From an uncultured Sphingomonadaceae bacterium (lineage in GTDB: Bacteria > Pseudomonadota > Alphaproteobacteria > Sphingomonadales > Sphingomonadaceae): a stretch of DNA of 64,000 bases. Every line of letters begins with the position of its first letter. Position 1 is the stretch's first letter. Below, in pieces: positions 35,281-45,114 of the stretch. The DNA is taken from assembly GCA_947493325.1 (NCBI GenBank), contig CANLQI010000001.1:624501-688500 (forward strand), given 5' to 3'. The notes under the pieces were generated by a model that searched no databases, had not been told where the DNA came from, and saw nothing but the letters and a program-made list of their open reading frames with translations. Position numbers and translations under genes: made by a program.

Positions 35281-35448
35281 AATTTACACAATATATACAT
35301 CTTTTGATATAGGCATGACAAGAATTTGCCCGAATTTTTCTGGATATCTGGCCTTTTTCCGTCCATTAAGAATGTGACAGGTGCAAATTAATTGACATTG
35401 CGCCGCACAATACACCAATTTACATACTCCCCGGATAAGGAAATACAC

Positions 35449-37041
35449 ATGTTATATCAGGAAATAATCAAGGCCAATGAAGAATTGATCGGCGGCAAAA
35501 ACGGCACATGGGGCAGCATCGATGCTGAATCGGCCGCGCGCATGCAGTTGCAGAACCGTTTCAAAACCGGTCTGGACATCGCCAAATATACCGCGAAAAT
35601 CATGCGAGAGGATATGGCGGCCTATGATGCGGATCCTGCCAATTACACACAGTCGCTGGGTTGCTGGCACGGGTTTATCGCTCAGCAGAAGATGATTTCC
35701 ATCAAAAAGCATTTCGGTGATACGAAGCGCAAATATCTGTACCTTTCCGGCTGGATGGTCGCGGCGCTGCGCAGTGAGTTCGGGCCGCTGCCCGACCAGT
35801 CGATGCATGAGAAAACGTCGGTGCCGGCGCTAATCGAAGAGCTATATACTTTCCTGCGTCAGGCAGATTCGCGCGAACTCAACCTGCTGTTCCGTGATAT
35901 TGATGCGGCGCGTGAAGCCAATGACGCCGCGAAAGAGAAGGAACTGCTCGAACAGGTTGAAAATTACCAGACCCATGTCGTACCGGTTATCGCCGATATC
36001 GATGCCGGTTTTGGCAATGCGGAGGCGACGTATCTGCTGGCCAAGAAAATGATCGAGGCGGGTGCCTGCGCGTTGCAGATCGAAAACCAGGTGTCGGACG
36101 AGAAACAGTGCGGGCACCAGGACGGCAAAGTGACGGTGCCGCATGAGGACTTTCTCGCGAAAATCCGTGCCTGCCGCTACGCGTTTCTGGAGCTCGGTAT
36201 TGAGGACGGCATCATTGTTACGCGCACCGATTCACTTGGCGCGGGCCTGACCAAACAAATTGCGGTCAGCAAGGAGCCGGGTGATATTGGCGACAAATAT
36301 AACAGCTTCCTTGATTGCGAAGAGATTGATCCCTCCACCGCGCAGAACGGCGATGTTGTCATCAACCGCGACGGCAAGCTGATGCGCCCCAAACGCTTGC
36401 CATCGGGGCTGTTCCAGTTCCGTGCAGGCACCGGCGAAGACCGCTGCGTTCTCGACAGCATTACCAGCCTGCAAAACGGCGCGGACCTGCTGTGGATTGA
36501 AACCGAAAAACCGCATGTTGAACAGATTGCAGGGATGATGGACCGGATCCGCGAAGTCATGCCCAATGCGAAGCTGGTCTATAACAACTCGCCGTCGTTC
36601 AACTGGACACTCAATTTCCGCCAGCAGGTTTATGACGCGATGGTCGCAGAAGGTCTGGATGTCGCTGATTATGACCGCGACAATTTGATGGACGCGAAAT
36701 ATGACAATACGGAGCTGGGCGAGGCGGCCGACAAGCGCATCCGCACGTTCCAGGCGGATGGCGCGAAACGGGCCGGTATTTTCCACCATCTGATCACGCT
36801 GCCGACCTATCACACCGCGGCATTGTCGACCGACAATCTGGCGAAAGAATATTTCGGCGACGCGGGTATGCTCGGCTACGTCCTGGGCGTGCAGCGCAAG
36901 GAAATCCGCGAAGGCATTGCCTGCGTGAAGCACCAGAATATGTCGGGCAGCGACATTGGTGATGATCACAAAGAATATTTCGCCGGCGAAGCCGCGCTGA
37001 AAGCGGGCGGCGTACAAAACACGATGAACCAATTCGGCTAA
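35449..37041 (+). CDS. aceA: Isocitrate lyase (530-residue Pseudomonas-type)
   Basis: 530 residues from MLYQEIIKANEE; AAGGA stands seven bases upstream of ATG 35449. The active-site loop is KQCGHQDGK with the catalytic cysteine, and the metal and substrate segments ADIDAGFGNAE and NNSPSFNW are intact. The length and the ENQVSDEKQCGHQ stretch match the long ICL form of Pseudomonas rather than the 430-residue E. coli form. It splits isocitrate to glyoxylate and succinate, allowing growth on acetate or fatty acids. Malate synthase is not in the window. Confidence 0.96.
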   Translation: MLYQEIIKANEELIGGKNGTWGSIDAESAARMQLQNRFKTGLDIAKYTAKIMREDMAAYDADPANYTQSLGCWHGFIAQQKMISIKKHFGDTKRKYLYLSGWMVAALRSEFGPLPDQSMHEKTSVPALIEELYTFLRQADSRELNLLFRDIDAAREANDAAKEKELLEQVENYQTHVVPVIADIDAGFGNAEATYLLAKKMIEAGACALQIENQVSDEKQCGHQDGKVTVPHEDFLAKIRACRYAFLELGIEDGIIVTRTDSLGAGLTKQIAVSKEPGDIGDKYNSFLDCEEIDPSTAQNGDVVINRDGKLMRPKRLPSGLFQFRAGTGEDRCVLDSITSLQNGADLLWIETEKPHVEQIAGMMDRIREVMPNAKLVYNNSPSFNWTLNFRQQVYDAMVAEGLDVADYDRDNLMDAKYDNTELGEAADKRIRTFQADGAKRAGIFHHLITLPTYHTAALSTDNLAKEYFGDAGMLGYVLGVQRKEIREGIACVKHQNMSGSDIGDDHKEYFAGEAALKAGGVQNTMNQFG

Positions 37042-37091
37042 GCCCCGAAGGTTCACCCGGCACAAGTTTTCCTGGGGAGGAAAAACGGAAG

Positions 37092-37126
37092 CCCCGCTGG
37101 CAGCAATGCCGGCGGGGTTTTTGTTT
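37092..37126 (+). terminator. Rho-independent terminator of aceA
   Basis: CCCCGCTGGCA (37092-37102) pairs with TGCCGGCGGGG (37107-37117), with one T-G pair, followed by TTTTTGTTTT. Confidence 0.92.
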
Positions 37127-38126
37127 TGAATGTTCCGACAATATTGTGCGCATTAGGCACGCCATTGCCATATTCATCACGCCACGCATCTGATCATCTA
37201 AAAAGGCTGAAGCCGGGCATCGGTCAAAGCAGGGGCCGGGAAGTCTTGCTCCAGTGAAAGCCGGGTGGCAGTGCTGTTGTTTTATGTATCAAGCTTGCCC
37301 ACCGGCATTTGGAAGGTCCCGCATGGGTTTAGGCTACGATACAGCAAAATTAATATAAAATATTGATATCTATAGATTATACTATCTATGCATTGGCGGC
37401 GACAAGGTGGAAGGTCCCGCATCCGTGGCAAAGTTCAGCCGGAAGTTATGTAAGTTTAGAGTTAAGCGCGAGGGGCGCAGGGCTGAACTTTGGACTAAGC
37501 TTAGCGGGAAATAAAGGCGGCAGGGGCGGACGATATGAAAGAGCAGATGCAGCGGCCAATAAGGGCCAGTTTGCATCACCGGACTAGCATGGGTGCGGGC
37601 ATGTAGGACAGGCGGTAATTTATTTAAGGAGTAAGTAAACAGTCAGCTTAATTTCCTGTCACCGTAATTTGTAATTTTGTGCTTTAAAGCTGACATAGTG
37701 TCTGTCTGTACGCACATAAGGCGGATGCCGGAAAGTCCCGCGTGCATATAGTGGGTCTTTCCACCAGATTTATATAAATGCCTAATATATAGATTATAAA
37801 GCGATTACGGTTATGTCGCAATGCCGGAAGGTCCCGGAGTATAAATGGCGAGGGATTGGAGTAAAAGAGAAGTGGCAGACGATATGAAAGAGCCAGCGCC
37901 GATGCCCGCGTGAATAACCATTAGCGCTCTCCGGCTAGCATGAAATGGGGTGTGTAGGACAGGGCACGCGCTGTAAGTTGAAAGTTTGCGCTGTAATTGT
38001 TATCAGCAGCGATGTCGATAATATTTCTTTGCGAAAAATTATGATAATCTGTAATGAAAATTTGTGTGAATACGTTATGAAATTTAGTATTTGGCTTCTC
38101 TGTAATCAAAAGATTAAAACGAAGCC
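37127..38126. repeat. Gene-poor region with iterated CCGGAAGGTCCCGC motif and two diverged copies of a longer unit
   Basis: No supported gene over 1 kb. The motif GGAAGGTCCCG appears at 37311, 37409, 37730 (GGAAAGTCCCG) and 37826; it is the reverse complement of the 20-bp repeat core at 33.1 kb. Two longer stretches, about 37400-37620 and 37820-37970, share blocks in the same order: the motif, GACGATATGAAAGAG, then CGGACTAGCATG or CGGCTAGCATG, then TGTAGGACAGG. This indicates an old duplication. A 22-codon frame at 37844 (MARDWSKREV) has GGAG upstream but is too short to call. Confidence 0.6.
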
Positions 38127-39038
38127 GTGAAAACACCAGACCAATTCAACAACCTTTGGTCCCATATCGATGGGAAGGATTGGCAAGATAATTTATTTTC
38201 CATCGAGAAAGCTTACGTATGCGCTCTTCTCAGCGAACTCGCATATTACAATATACCAAATTTTGAAGTTAAAGATGCTGAAAGAGTAAATCTAATACCA
38301 TGTGTGGCCTATCCAGATATCAAGTCGTCTTCTAATACAAACGATTTCAATGATATAATGAGAAGTTTTGAATTTAATTCTTATTTTATAATTGAAAGAA
38401 AATATGCAGTTGTAACTGGAGTTGTAACTCCAAAAGTAATATTTATCGCTATACGAGGCACTGCTCAGGCTTATGACTGGCTAACTAATTTAAATATCGG
38501 TAAATACAGTTATAATCGCGATATTAGTTTTCACAAAGGTTTCTATAAATCCGTAGCAACATGTATCAAGCCAATATGCCAAGAGCTTTCCAAAATTCTT
38601 AAAGACAAAGAATTACCTCCGGTATATATTTGTGGGCACTCTCTAGGCGGAGCTATGGCCGCAATTTTAAACGCTGTATGGTATGATCGAGATTATTATA
38701 GAAATTCTTGCAGTAATTGGTGTCTATATGAATTTAAAAAGCCTCATTCGTGCTACACATACGGCATGCCGAAATATGGTAATTTTCATTTTATTGATTG
38801 GCTTCAAACACCATTTCATTTTTACAATAAGGACGACATAGTTCCAACTGTGCCACCTTCTTTACTTGGCTATGAAGCATGTTTTGAAGAGTATAGACTT
38901 GATGGTAAATCGATTGAAAATACACGATCGCGCGAAGTCAAAAAGTTTATAAATTGGATAGCTTCGTTGGCAGCTGGCAAACAAATCTCGGATCACGCAA
39001 TTGAATTATACAGAGGCAGAATCGCTGAGTTAGTATAA
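38127..39038 (+). CDS. Class 3 (fungal-type) lipase family protein
   Basis: 303 residues, GTG start. The alpha/beta-hydrolase lipase class 3 core is visible: VIFIAIRGTAQAYDWLTNL (oxyanion region), the nucleophile elbow ICGHSLGGAMA, and later KDDIVPTVPP with the expected catalytic aspartate; a C-terminal histidine (SDHAIELY) fits the triad. No signal peptide is seen, so it is probably cytoplasmic. Its base composition is much more AT-rich than the neighbours, like the retron, suggesting transfer. The natural substrate is unknown. Confidence 0.82.
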   Translation: MKTPDQFNNLWSHIDGKDWQDNLFSIEKAYVCALLSELAYYNIPNFEVKDAERVNLIPCVAYPDIKSSSNTNDFNDIMRSFEFNSYFIIERKYAVVTGVVTPKVIFIAIRGTAQAYDWLTNLNIGKYSYNRDISFHKGFYKSVATCIKPICQELSKILKDKELPPVYICGHSLGGAMAAILNAVWYDRDYYRNSCSNWCLYEFKKPHSCYTYGMPKYGNFHFIDWLQTPFHFYNKDDIVPTVPPSLLGYEACFEEYRLDGKSIENTRSREVKKFINWIASLAAGKQISDHAIELYRGRIAELV

Positions 39039-39809
39039 TTATGGTGACAACTGCTTTTTATTCATACGCAAACGGGCGCTGGCATTGCTGCCAGCGCCCA
39101 CTGCGCTTGAACACTTGGGCGAACCCGTTTGGGTATCGCACTCCGTTTGGATGGATGTCCTGACTTTTTGCGATCTTGCGAACGTAAACTTCAGACCATG
39201 TCACCCTTGGGGGCCTTGCGGTCCGGCGATCTGGCCGCCTGTTCTTCTTGCGTCTGGCTCGCGCCGCTTTCAGGTGGGTGCTTTGAATTGCTTCGCTGCA
39301 CGCTTTAGAAAACGGACGCTTGCCTGACACCATCCCGACTGTCCGTCGCTTGCTTTGTCCGGATTATCTGTTTGACCAGCCAATCCTTTCAATGCGCGCA
39401 CATGACCATCGATCATCTGGCGTCTGTTCAATTTATTTCTCTGTCCTGTCTTGCGACAATCCAATGATATAATTCAAACAATCTTCCAGACCATTTCCAT
39501 CTTCTGACTTTCACCGTGTTGCCACTGTGATCATCTTCCAGCTTCCGCTCCACTTGCGTTTTGCTTCCGCCTTCTCGCTCTTCCGCCGTTGCTGACTTCA
39601 GTGCCTTCGGACTTCCGTGTTCCTTCCGATGACTTGAAACTGTCACGGCAGACCGGTCTGCGCAAGCAAAATAGAATGACTTATCCACTGCGCGTGCTGA
39701 AATGAGTGGAGCGTCCTGTGGATAACTTGTGGACAGTAATAAATTGAAACAAGCGCGTAATTATATGATTCGATATGGTAATTTATCGCTGATTCAAATT
39801 ACGCGAGAA
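39039..39809. other. Intergenic region with a perfect hairpin and DnaA-box-like sites
   Basis: No confident gene. A perfect 11-bp hairpin GGGCGCTGGCA/TGCCAGCGCCC lies at 39074-39099, possibly the end of the lipase transcript although there is no T-run. A basic 91-residue frame on the minus strand (39058-39333, RARRKKNRRPDRRTARPP) is unrecognised and may be accidental. Near 39680-39737 are TTATCCACT, TGTGGATAA (exact DnaA box, reverse strand) and TTGTGGACA, followed by AT-rich sequence. Confidence 0.45.
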
Positions 39810-41060
39810 TCACTCGTCATTGAGCAATGAATCCCGAGTCCTTCTGCCCAGCAACCTGAGCCGCAATGCGTTCAGTTTGATAAAGCCTTCCGCGTCACGC
39901 TGGTCATAGGCACCGGCATCATCCTCGAACGTCACCACATCTTCGCTGTAGAGATTATACTGCACATCCGCCTTGCGCCCGACAACGCTGGCGCTGCCTT
40001 TATACAGCTTGAGCCGCACGGTGCCGGTCACGTCTTTCTGGCTGTGGTCGATCGCCGCCTGCAGCATCTCGCGCTCTGGCGAGAACCAAAAGCCGTTATA
40101 GACCATCTCGGCATATTTCGGCATCAGCTCGTCCTTCAGGTGCATCGCGCCGCGGTCGAGCGTGAGCTGTTCGATGCCGCGGTGCGCGACCAGATAAATC
40201 GTGCCGCCCGGTGTTTCATACATGCCGCGCGATTTCATGCCGACAAAGCGGTTTTCAACCAGGTCGAGCCTGCCGATCCCATGCGTGCGGGCATAGTCAT
40301 TGAGTGTTTCGAGGATGGTGGCGGGCGACATGGCTTTGCCATTGATGGCCACCGCATCACCGGCTTCAAAATCAATCTCGATATATTCCGGCGTACCCGG
40401 CGCATCTTCGGGATGGTTGGTGCGCGAATAGACATAATCCGGTGTTTCTTCCCACGGATCTTCCAGCACTTTGCCCTCTGATGAGGTGTGCAGCATATTG
40501 GCATCGGTCGAGAAGGGCGCTTCGCCGCGCTTGTCCTTGGGCACGTCGATATTATGCTGCTCGGCAAATTCGATCAGCTTGGTACGGCTGGTCAGGTCCC
40601 ATTCGCGCCATGGGGCGATGACTTTGACATCGGGGTCGAGCGCGTAATAGCCCAGCTCGAAACGTACCTGGTCGTTGCCTTTGCCGGTGGCGCCATGGCT
40701 GACAGCGTCGGCGCCGACCTGCTTGGCGATTTCAATCTGGCGCTTGGAAATCAATGGGCGGGCAATCGATGTGCCGAGCAGATATTCGCCTTCATAGACG
40801 GCATTCGCACGCATCATCGGGAACACATAGTCGCGTACAAATTCTTCGCGCAGGTCATCGATGAAGATATGCTCGGGCTTGATCCCCATGGCGAGCGCCT
40901 TGTCACGCGCGGGGCCGAGTTCCTCGCCCTGACCCAGATCGGCGGTAAACGTCACCACTTCACAGCCATATTCGACTTCGAGCCATTTCAGGATCACGCT
41001 GGTATCCAGCCCGCCCGAATAGGCTAGGACAACACGTTTTGGGGCATCTGAAGCGGTCAT
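39810..41060 (-). CDS. argG: Argininosuccinate synthase
   Basis: 416 residues. N-terminal ATP pyrophosphatase loop [15 protein letters not shown], citrulline/aspartate-binding motifs [15 protein letters not shown] and [15 protein letters not shown], and [17 protein letters not shown] in the synthetase domain. It joins citrulline and aspartate in arginine synthesis. It stands alone; no other arg gene is in the window. Confidence 0.97.
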   Translation of the reverse strand: MTASDAPKRVVLAYSGGLDTSVILKWLEVEYGCEVVTFTADLGQGEELGPARDKALAMGIKPEHIFIDDLREEFVRDYVFPMMRANAVYEGEYLLGTSIARPLISKRQIEIAKQVGADAVSHGATGKGNDQVRFELGYYALDPDVKVIAPWREWDLTSRTKLIEFAEQHNIDVPKDKRGEAPFSTDANMLHTSSEGKVLEDPWEETPDYVYSRTNHPEDAPGTPEYIEIDFEAGDAVAINGKAMSPATILETLNDYARTHGIGRLDLVENRFVGMKSRGMYETPGGTIYLVAHRGIEQLTLDRGAMHLKDELMPKYAEMVYNGFWFSPEREMLQAAIDHSQKDVTGTVRLKLYKGSASVVGRKADVQYNLYSEDVVTFEDDAGAYDQRDAEGFIKLNALRLRLLGRRTRDSLLNDE

Positions 41061-41160
41061 GGGTACGAATCCTTGTAAAACACGTTAGACACGCGGGTAA
41101 CAGGGCTGCACGGCTGGCGCAACGGGGGATGGGGTGTTAGAAGATATACAGTATTTAATG

Positions 41161-41276
41161 ACGTCATTCCCAGCTTGCCTGCCCTCGCGAAGGCAGGGGA
41201 CTGGGAATCTATCTCATAGCGGTTGGGCATAAGTGCCATTCTAGTGAGATAGACTCCCGCTTTCGCGGGAGTGACG
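41161..41276. repeat. Inverted repeat element (ATCTATCTCA family)
   Basis: Outer halves GTCATTCCCAGC and GCGGGAGTGAC, inner arms GAATCTATCTCAT and GTGAGATAGACTC around a 30-base centre containing AGCGGTTGG. A close relative lies at 45211-45304. Confidence 0.8.
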
Positions 41277-41296
41277 GATTTGAAAGGAGGCAAATA

Positions 41297-41740
41297 ATGG
41301 CGCAGGCACAGAATAAAACCACCGAAAATGACGGCGATGTGAATGGCTTTATCGATGCGGTCGAACATGAAGGCCGCCGCGAGGATGCGCGCGTGCTGCT
41401 GGCACTGTTCCAGAAAGTCACCGGTCTGCCGCCCAGAATGTGGGGCGGTTCGATTATCGGTTTCGGCAGCTATCACTATAAATACGACAGCGGGCGCGAA
41501 GGCGATTTCCTGCGCACCGGATTTTCACCGCGCAAGGCAAATCTGTCGATCTATATCATGGGCGGATATTGCAGCGAAGAAGCAAAGGCGCGGCGCGATG
41601 ACATGCTTTCACGGCTCGGCAAGCACAAGATGGCAAAGGCATGCCTCTATGTAACGCGGCTTAAAAATATCGATCTTGATGTGCTGGAAGAGCTGATCCG
41701 CGATAATATGAAATATATGGATGAGGTGTATCCGGAATAA
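41297..41740 (+). CDS. DUF1801 domain protein
   Basis: 147 residues; AAAGGAGG is placed about 11 bases before the ATG. The DUF1801 (YdhG-like) core is seen in LLALFQKVTGLPPRMWGGSI, GFGSYHYKYDSGREGDF, and FSPRKANLSIYIMGG. The function of the family is unknown. Its promoter region directly abuts a repeat element. It is convergent with the NTF2-like gene, one base apart. Confidence 0.88.
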   Translation: MAQAQNKTTENDGDVNGFIDAVEHEGRREDARVLLALFQKVTGLPPRMWGGSIIGFGSYHYKYDSGREGDFLRTGFSPRKANLSIYIMGGYCSEEAKARRDDMLSRLGKHKMAKACLYVTRLKNIDLDVLEELIRDNMKYMDEVYPE

Positions 41741-41741
41741 G

Positions 41742-42230
41742 TCACTTTGCTTTTAGCGGTGCACAGCCGATGCCTGACACATGGCTGGACAGGGCCTGCC
41801 ACCCATATTCCGTATCCTGTGTGCGCCGCAATAGGTTGGAAGACGTATAGCTGTGCAGGCAAGGCTTTCCTTGTTCGTCAGTCCTCTCGCTCATACCGTG
41901 CCCTGTGACAGTGACCAGATTCACACCATGCCAGTCGATACGTTTCACAACATACCGGAAATTGACAGGATTCCAGGAATTTTCGGCGACACTGCGCAGT
42001 TCTGCCTCGCGGGTTGAAACATTACCATCTGGAGCGATATTGACAAAAGTCGATGCCAGAAAACGGCCTAGACCATCGACATCCTGTGACCTGTAGAACG
42101 TTGGCCAGACTGTAGTCTTGATCTCTTTCAGCCGGGCTTCGTCCTGAGTTGTTCCGGTATTCACTTCGCCATTGGCAATGCATAGCGGCGCAGCACAGAG
42201 AAGTGATATCGCCGCAAATTGTCTACGCAT
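41742..42230 (-). CDS. Exported NTF2-like (SnoaL/DUF4440-type) protein
   Basis: 162 residues with a signal peptide (MRRQFAAISLLCAAPLCIANG). The rest looks like a small cone-shaped NTF2-like fold: a helix LKEIKTTVWPTFYRSQDVDGLGRFL followed by beta strands (YVVKRIDWHGVNLVTVTGHGM) and a closing strand. A catalytic role is not evident. Assignment rests on overall pattern only. Confidence 0.6.
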   Translation of the reverse strand: MRRQFAAISLLCAAPLCIANGEVNTGTTQDEARLKEIKTTVWPTFYRSQDVDGLGRFLASTFVNIAPDGNVSTREAELRSVAENSWNPVNFRYVVKRIDWHGVNLVTVTGHGMSERTDEQGKPCLHSYTSSNLLRRTQDTEYGWQALSSHVSGIGCAPLKAK

Positions 42231-42325
42231 TATATGTCTCCTGCTCAGCTTTTCAGCAAATGGTAACTGTTACTGAAACAAAGACAATGCTGTTTGTCGA
42301 ATAGTACCGGTATCCGGTCCAAACC

Positions 42326-43567
42326 CTATGTTTTACGCAACTCAGCCTCATTTTCCGCCATATAATCGCGGGTGAGGGGCAGGGTGTAGCGGTTGCGCGA
42401 GAATTGTATCTGGTAATTGCACATGCCGCCGCTTTCAAATGCCGCGGTCGCGCCGGCCAGATAGAATGTCCACATGCGGAAGAATTTTTCGTCATACATC
42501 GCGACAATTTCATCCTTGTGCGCCACCGTGCGTTTGTACCATTCGCGCAGCGTAAAGGCATAATGCAGTCGCAGCGTTTCGATATCCGTCGCAATCAGAC
42601 GGCTTTTCTCGCTGGCGGCCAATGTTTCACTCAGCGCCGGGATATAGCCGCCCGGGAAAATATATTTGCGGGTAAATGCATCGGTCTTGCCGGGACCGCC
42701 CATGCGGCCGATGGTGTGGAGCAGCATGACACCGTCCCGCGTCATCAGATTGGCCATGGAGCGGAAAAATGTTTTGAAATGCGGCGTGCCCACCGCCTCA
42801 AACATGCCGACCGAAACAATGCGGTCAAATTTACCCGCATCACGTGCCGCCAGATCACGGTAATCAATCAGTTCGAATTGTACGCGGTCGGAAACACCTG
42901 CAGCTTCCGCGCGCTCTTTTGCCACGCTCAACTGCTCTTCGCTCAGCGTGATACCGAGCACATCCACATCGGCTTTTTCATGCAGGTAAAGCGCCATTCC
43001 GCCCCAGCCGCAGCCGATATCGACCACGCGCTGGCCCGGTTGCAGGTCCAATTTCGCGGCGATATGCGCCTTCTTGTCCAGCTGTGCCTGTTCCAGCGTG
43101 TTATTCGGATCCGTCCAATAAGCGCAGGTATATTGCAGGTCCTGGTCCAGAAACAGCCGATAGAGGTCATTACCAATGTCATAATGATGCGCGACATTTT
43201 TTTTGGAGCGGCTCTGAAAATTATACTGATCGAATGTAGCGGAAATATTGTCGATAACCCGTTTGAACGCGCCCGGTGGTTGTAACACGCCGGATTTCTC
43301 CCAAGGCTTGTTACTGCGCAGCAACTGGATCATGTCCATGACATCGCCCTGTTCGATAATCAGGCGGCCATCCATAAACGCTTCGGCGGCGCCAAGACGC
43401 GGGTCCATCATGATCTGCCGGACGACTTTGTCATCGGCCATGCGTATGGAGATATTGGGAAAGCCGTTTGCAGGCTTGCCGAATACTTCCTTGCTGCCAT
43501 CTGCATGGGTCAGTGATAGTTGCCCCCGCTTGATGGCAGGACCCAGAAATTTACCGATTATGCTCAA
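42326..43567 (-). CDS. cfa: Cyclopropane-fatty-acyl-phospholipid synthase family methyltransferase
   Basis: 413 residues. An N-terminal helical region of about 120 residues with YDIGNDLYRLFLD and YTCAYW precedes the SAM-binding domain (VVDIGCGWGGMALYL), and typical later motifs FDRIVSVGMFEAVG and FPGGYIPALSE are present. The enzyme transfers a methylene from SAM to unsaturated acyl chains of membrane phospholipids, often in stationary phase or under acid stress. It lies in the same direction as the molybdopterin oxidoreductase pair upstream. Confidence 0.92.
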   Translation of the reverse strand: MSIIGKFLGPAIKRGQLSLTHADGSKEVFGKPANGFPNISIRMADDKVVRQIMMDPRLGAAEAFMDGRLIIEQGDVMDMIQLLRSNKPWEKSGVLQPPGAFKRVIDNISATFDQYNFQSRSKKNVAHHYDIGNDLYRLFLDQDLQYTCAYWTDPNNTLEQAQLDKKAHIAAKLDLQPGQRVVDIGCGWGGMALYLHEKADVDVLGITLSEEQLSVAKERAEAAGVSDRVQFELIDYRDLAARDAGKFDRIVSVGMFEAVGTPHFKTFFRSMANLMTRDGVMLLHTIGRMGGPGKTDAFTRKYIFPGGYIPALSETLAASEKSRLIATDIETLRLHYAFTLREWYKRTVAHKDEIVAMYDEKFFRMWTFYLAGATAAFESGGMCNYQIQFSRNRYTLPLTRDYMAENEAELRKT

Positions 43568-43624
43568 AACTTCATCCTCCAGAAGAGTCTTTATTGGCGG
43601 CGCTAGCGCAAGATTACAACCATA

Positions 43625-44392
43625 TTAAATACCTGCATACCATGCGTAATTGCCCACATCTTCCCAATAGCCGCCTTTACCGCCATAGACGCCCGACAGA
43701 CTTTCGACAGCTTCAATCTGTTGCACATATTTGGCGTGCTTATAGCCCAGTTGCCGCTCGACGCGCAGGCGCAGCGGTGCGCCGTTCTTAATCGGTACAT
43801 TTTCGTCGTTCAGCATGTGCGCCATAATGGTTTGCGGGTGATAGGCATCAAGCAGGTCAATGCTTTCATAATAGCGCACGCCCGACAATCGGTCGGCGCA
43901 GTGGAAGACGAGATAGCGTGCGCTTTGCCGAAGGCCTGCTGCATCCAGCAGCAGTTTGAGCGGCACACCGGTCCATTTGCCGATTGCGCTCCACCCTTCG
44001 ACACAGTCATGGCGGGTGATCTGCGTACGCTGTGGCATCGCGCGGATGGCGGCCATGGAGAATGATTGCGGGCGTTCGAACAGGCCTGTCAATTCCAGCG
44101 ACCAGTCTGCAAAATTATTGGCAGCATGGGCATTATATTCCTCGGTCGCGGGGTCGCGTGTGCCATTGGGCTGAAACTCCGGCGACAAATCCGCTTCATC
44201 ATATTCCCGCGCCAGCTGCATCCGGTCGCCCAGCGCGCGGTGGACCGCAAAATTGGCATCTTCGGCGCTGCCCAATATTTTACGCACGGTTTCACTCTTG
44301 TTAAACTCCCTGCCGCATCCGGTCAGCAATCCGCCCGCCACCAGTGCAGAGGATGTCAGCAGCGCGCGGCGGGAAAGCGGCTTTGTGCTCAT
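43625..44392 (-). CDS. Molybdopterin-dependent oxidoreductase (sulfite oxidase/MsrP-like), exported by Tat
   Basis: 255 residues from MSTKPLSRRALLTSSALVAG, which has the Tat twin-arginine motif and a lipobox-like LLTGC. The single sulfite oxidase-fold domain carries the molybdenum-ligand cysteine in TRHDCVEGWSAIGKW and the ending LGYKHAKYV. It overlaps the upstream cytochrome b gene by 4 bases, so the two form an electron-transfer pair facing the periplasm. A longer frame to 44563 is an artefact. MsrP repairs methionine sulfoxide, but the partner here is not an MsrQ-type protein, so the substrate is open. Confidence 0.88.
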   Translation of the reverse strand: MSTKPLSRRALLTSSALVAGGLLTGCGREFNKSETVRKILGSAEDANFAVHRALGDRMQLAREYDEADLSPEFQPNGTRDPATEEYNAHAANNFADWSLELTGLFERPQSFSMAAIRAMPQRTQITRHDCVEGWSAIGKWTGVPLKLLLDAAGLRQSARYLVFHCADRLSGVRYYESIDLLDAYHPQTIMAHMLNDENVPIKNGAPLRLRVERQLGYKHAKYVQQIEAVESLSGVYGGKGGYWEDVGNYAWYAGI

Positions 44393-45114
44393 GATGATTC
44401 CGCATCTTTGCGGCCGCCAGTGATCATATCGCGCAATTGCCGTGCGGGACCCGATAGCAACACCAGCAGGATGTGACCCACAAAAAACGCAAACAGCATC
44501 CATGTGACGATAAAATGGATTGACCGTGCCGATTGCCGCCCGCCGAAAATATCCAGCAGCCACGGCCAGTTCGCCGCCATTGCGGGCGACATGGTGAGGC
44601 CCGTGAAGATCATAAGCGGGATGAGAAGGAACAGCACCGACGCATAAGCGATTTTCTGCAGGACATTATATTTACTATCGCCATGACTGAAATCCAGCCG
44701 CGCATGTTTGGTGATGTCGCCGCGGATCGCGGACCAGCGCCATTCTTTACGGCTGATATGTATATCGCGCTGCAAATGCCTGTTAAATAAAGATATAAAT
44801 AGAAATATCAGCAGTCCTATGGCAAAGACCCATGCGAAAAAGAAATGCCACATCCGTGCATCGGCCAGGCTGTAATAGCCCGGAATAGTCATCCAGTGCG
44901 AAAACCGCTCCAGCTGCAACCATGCCGGATCACCCCAGCTGCCATAGCTGCCCCAGTACAGCCGGGGATGCGCGTTGAATATATTGAGACCGCTCATAAA
45001 CAGGATAATAACCGCCGCGGCATTCACCCAATGCCAAAGACGCGTCGTCAGCCGGTGTTTCGGCGCTGCTTTTCTGCGCTCTTTGTTCAATCCGCCGTCC
45101 ATCTGCGCCACCAT
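44389..45114 (-). CDS. Cytochrome b561-type membrane subunit
   Basis: 241 residues with four hydrophobic helices. Haem-ligand histidines are likely in TTRLWHWVNA (helix 1), ARMWHFFFAW (helix 2) and HFIVTWMLFAFFVGHILLV (last helix), the pattern of Ni-Fe hydrogenase/formate dehydrogenase b-type cytochromes. It overlaps the molybdopterin enzyme by ATGA. It probably passes electrons between the quinone pool and that enzyme. ATG 45102 is an alternative start. Confidence 0.87.
   Translation of the reverse strand: MVAQMDGGLNKERRKAAPKHRLTTRLWHWVNAAAVIILFMSGLNIFNAHPRLYWGSYGSWGDPAWLQLERFSHWMTIPGYYSLADARMWHFFFAWVFAIGLLIFLFISLFNRHLQRDIHISRKEWRWSAIRGDITKHARLDFSHGDSKYNVLQKIAYASVLFLLIPLMIFTGLTMSPAMAANWPWLLDIFGGRQSARSIHFIVTWMLFAFFVGHILLVLLSGPARQLRDMITGGRKDAESS

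Noticed and set aside
39058-39333. Basic 91-residue frame on the minus strand
   Set aside because: Kept only as a note in the region entry: no family, no clear ribosome site, and its 3' end is a perfect hairpin.
44393-44563. 57-residue N-terminal extension of the molybdopterin oxidoreductase
   Set aside because: The Tat signal begins at 44392 and the extension lies within the cytochrome b gene.
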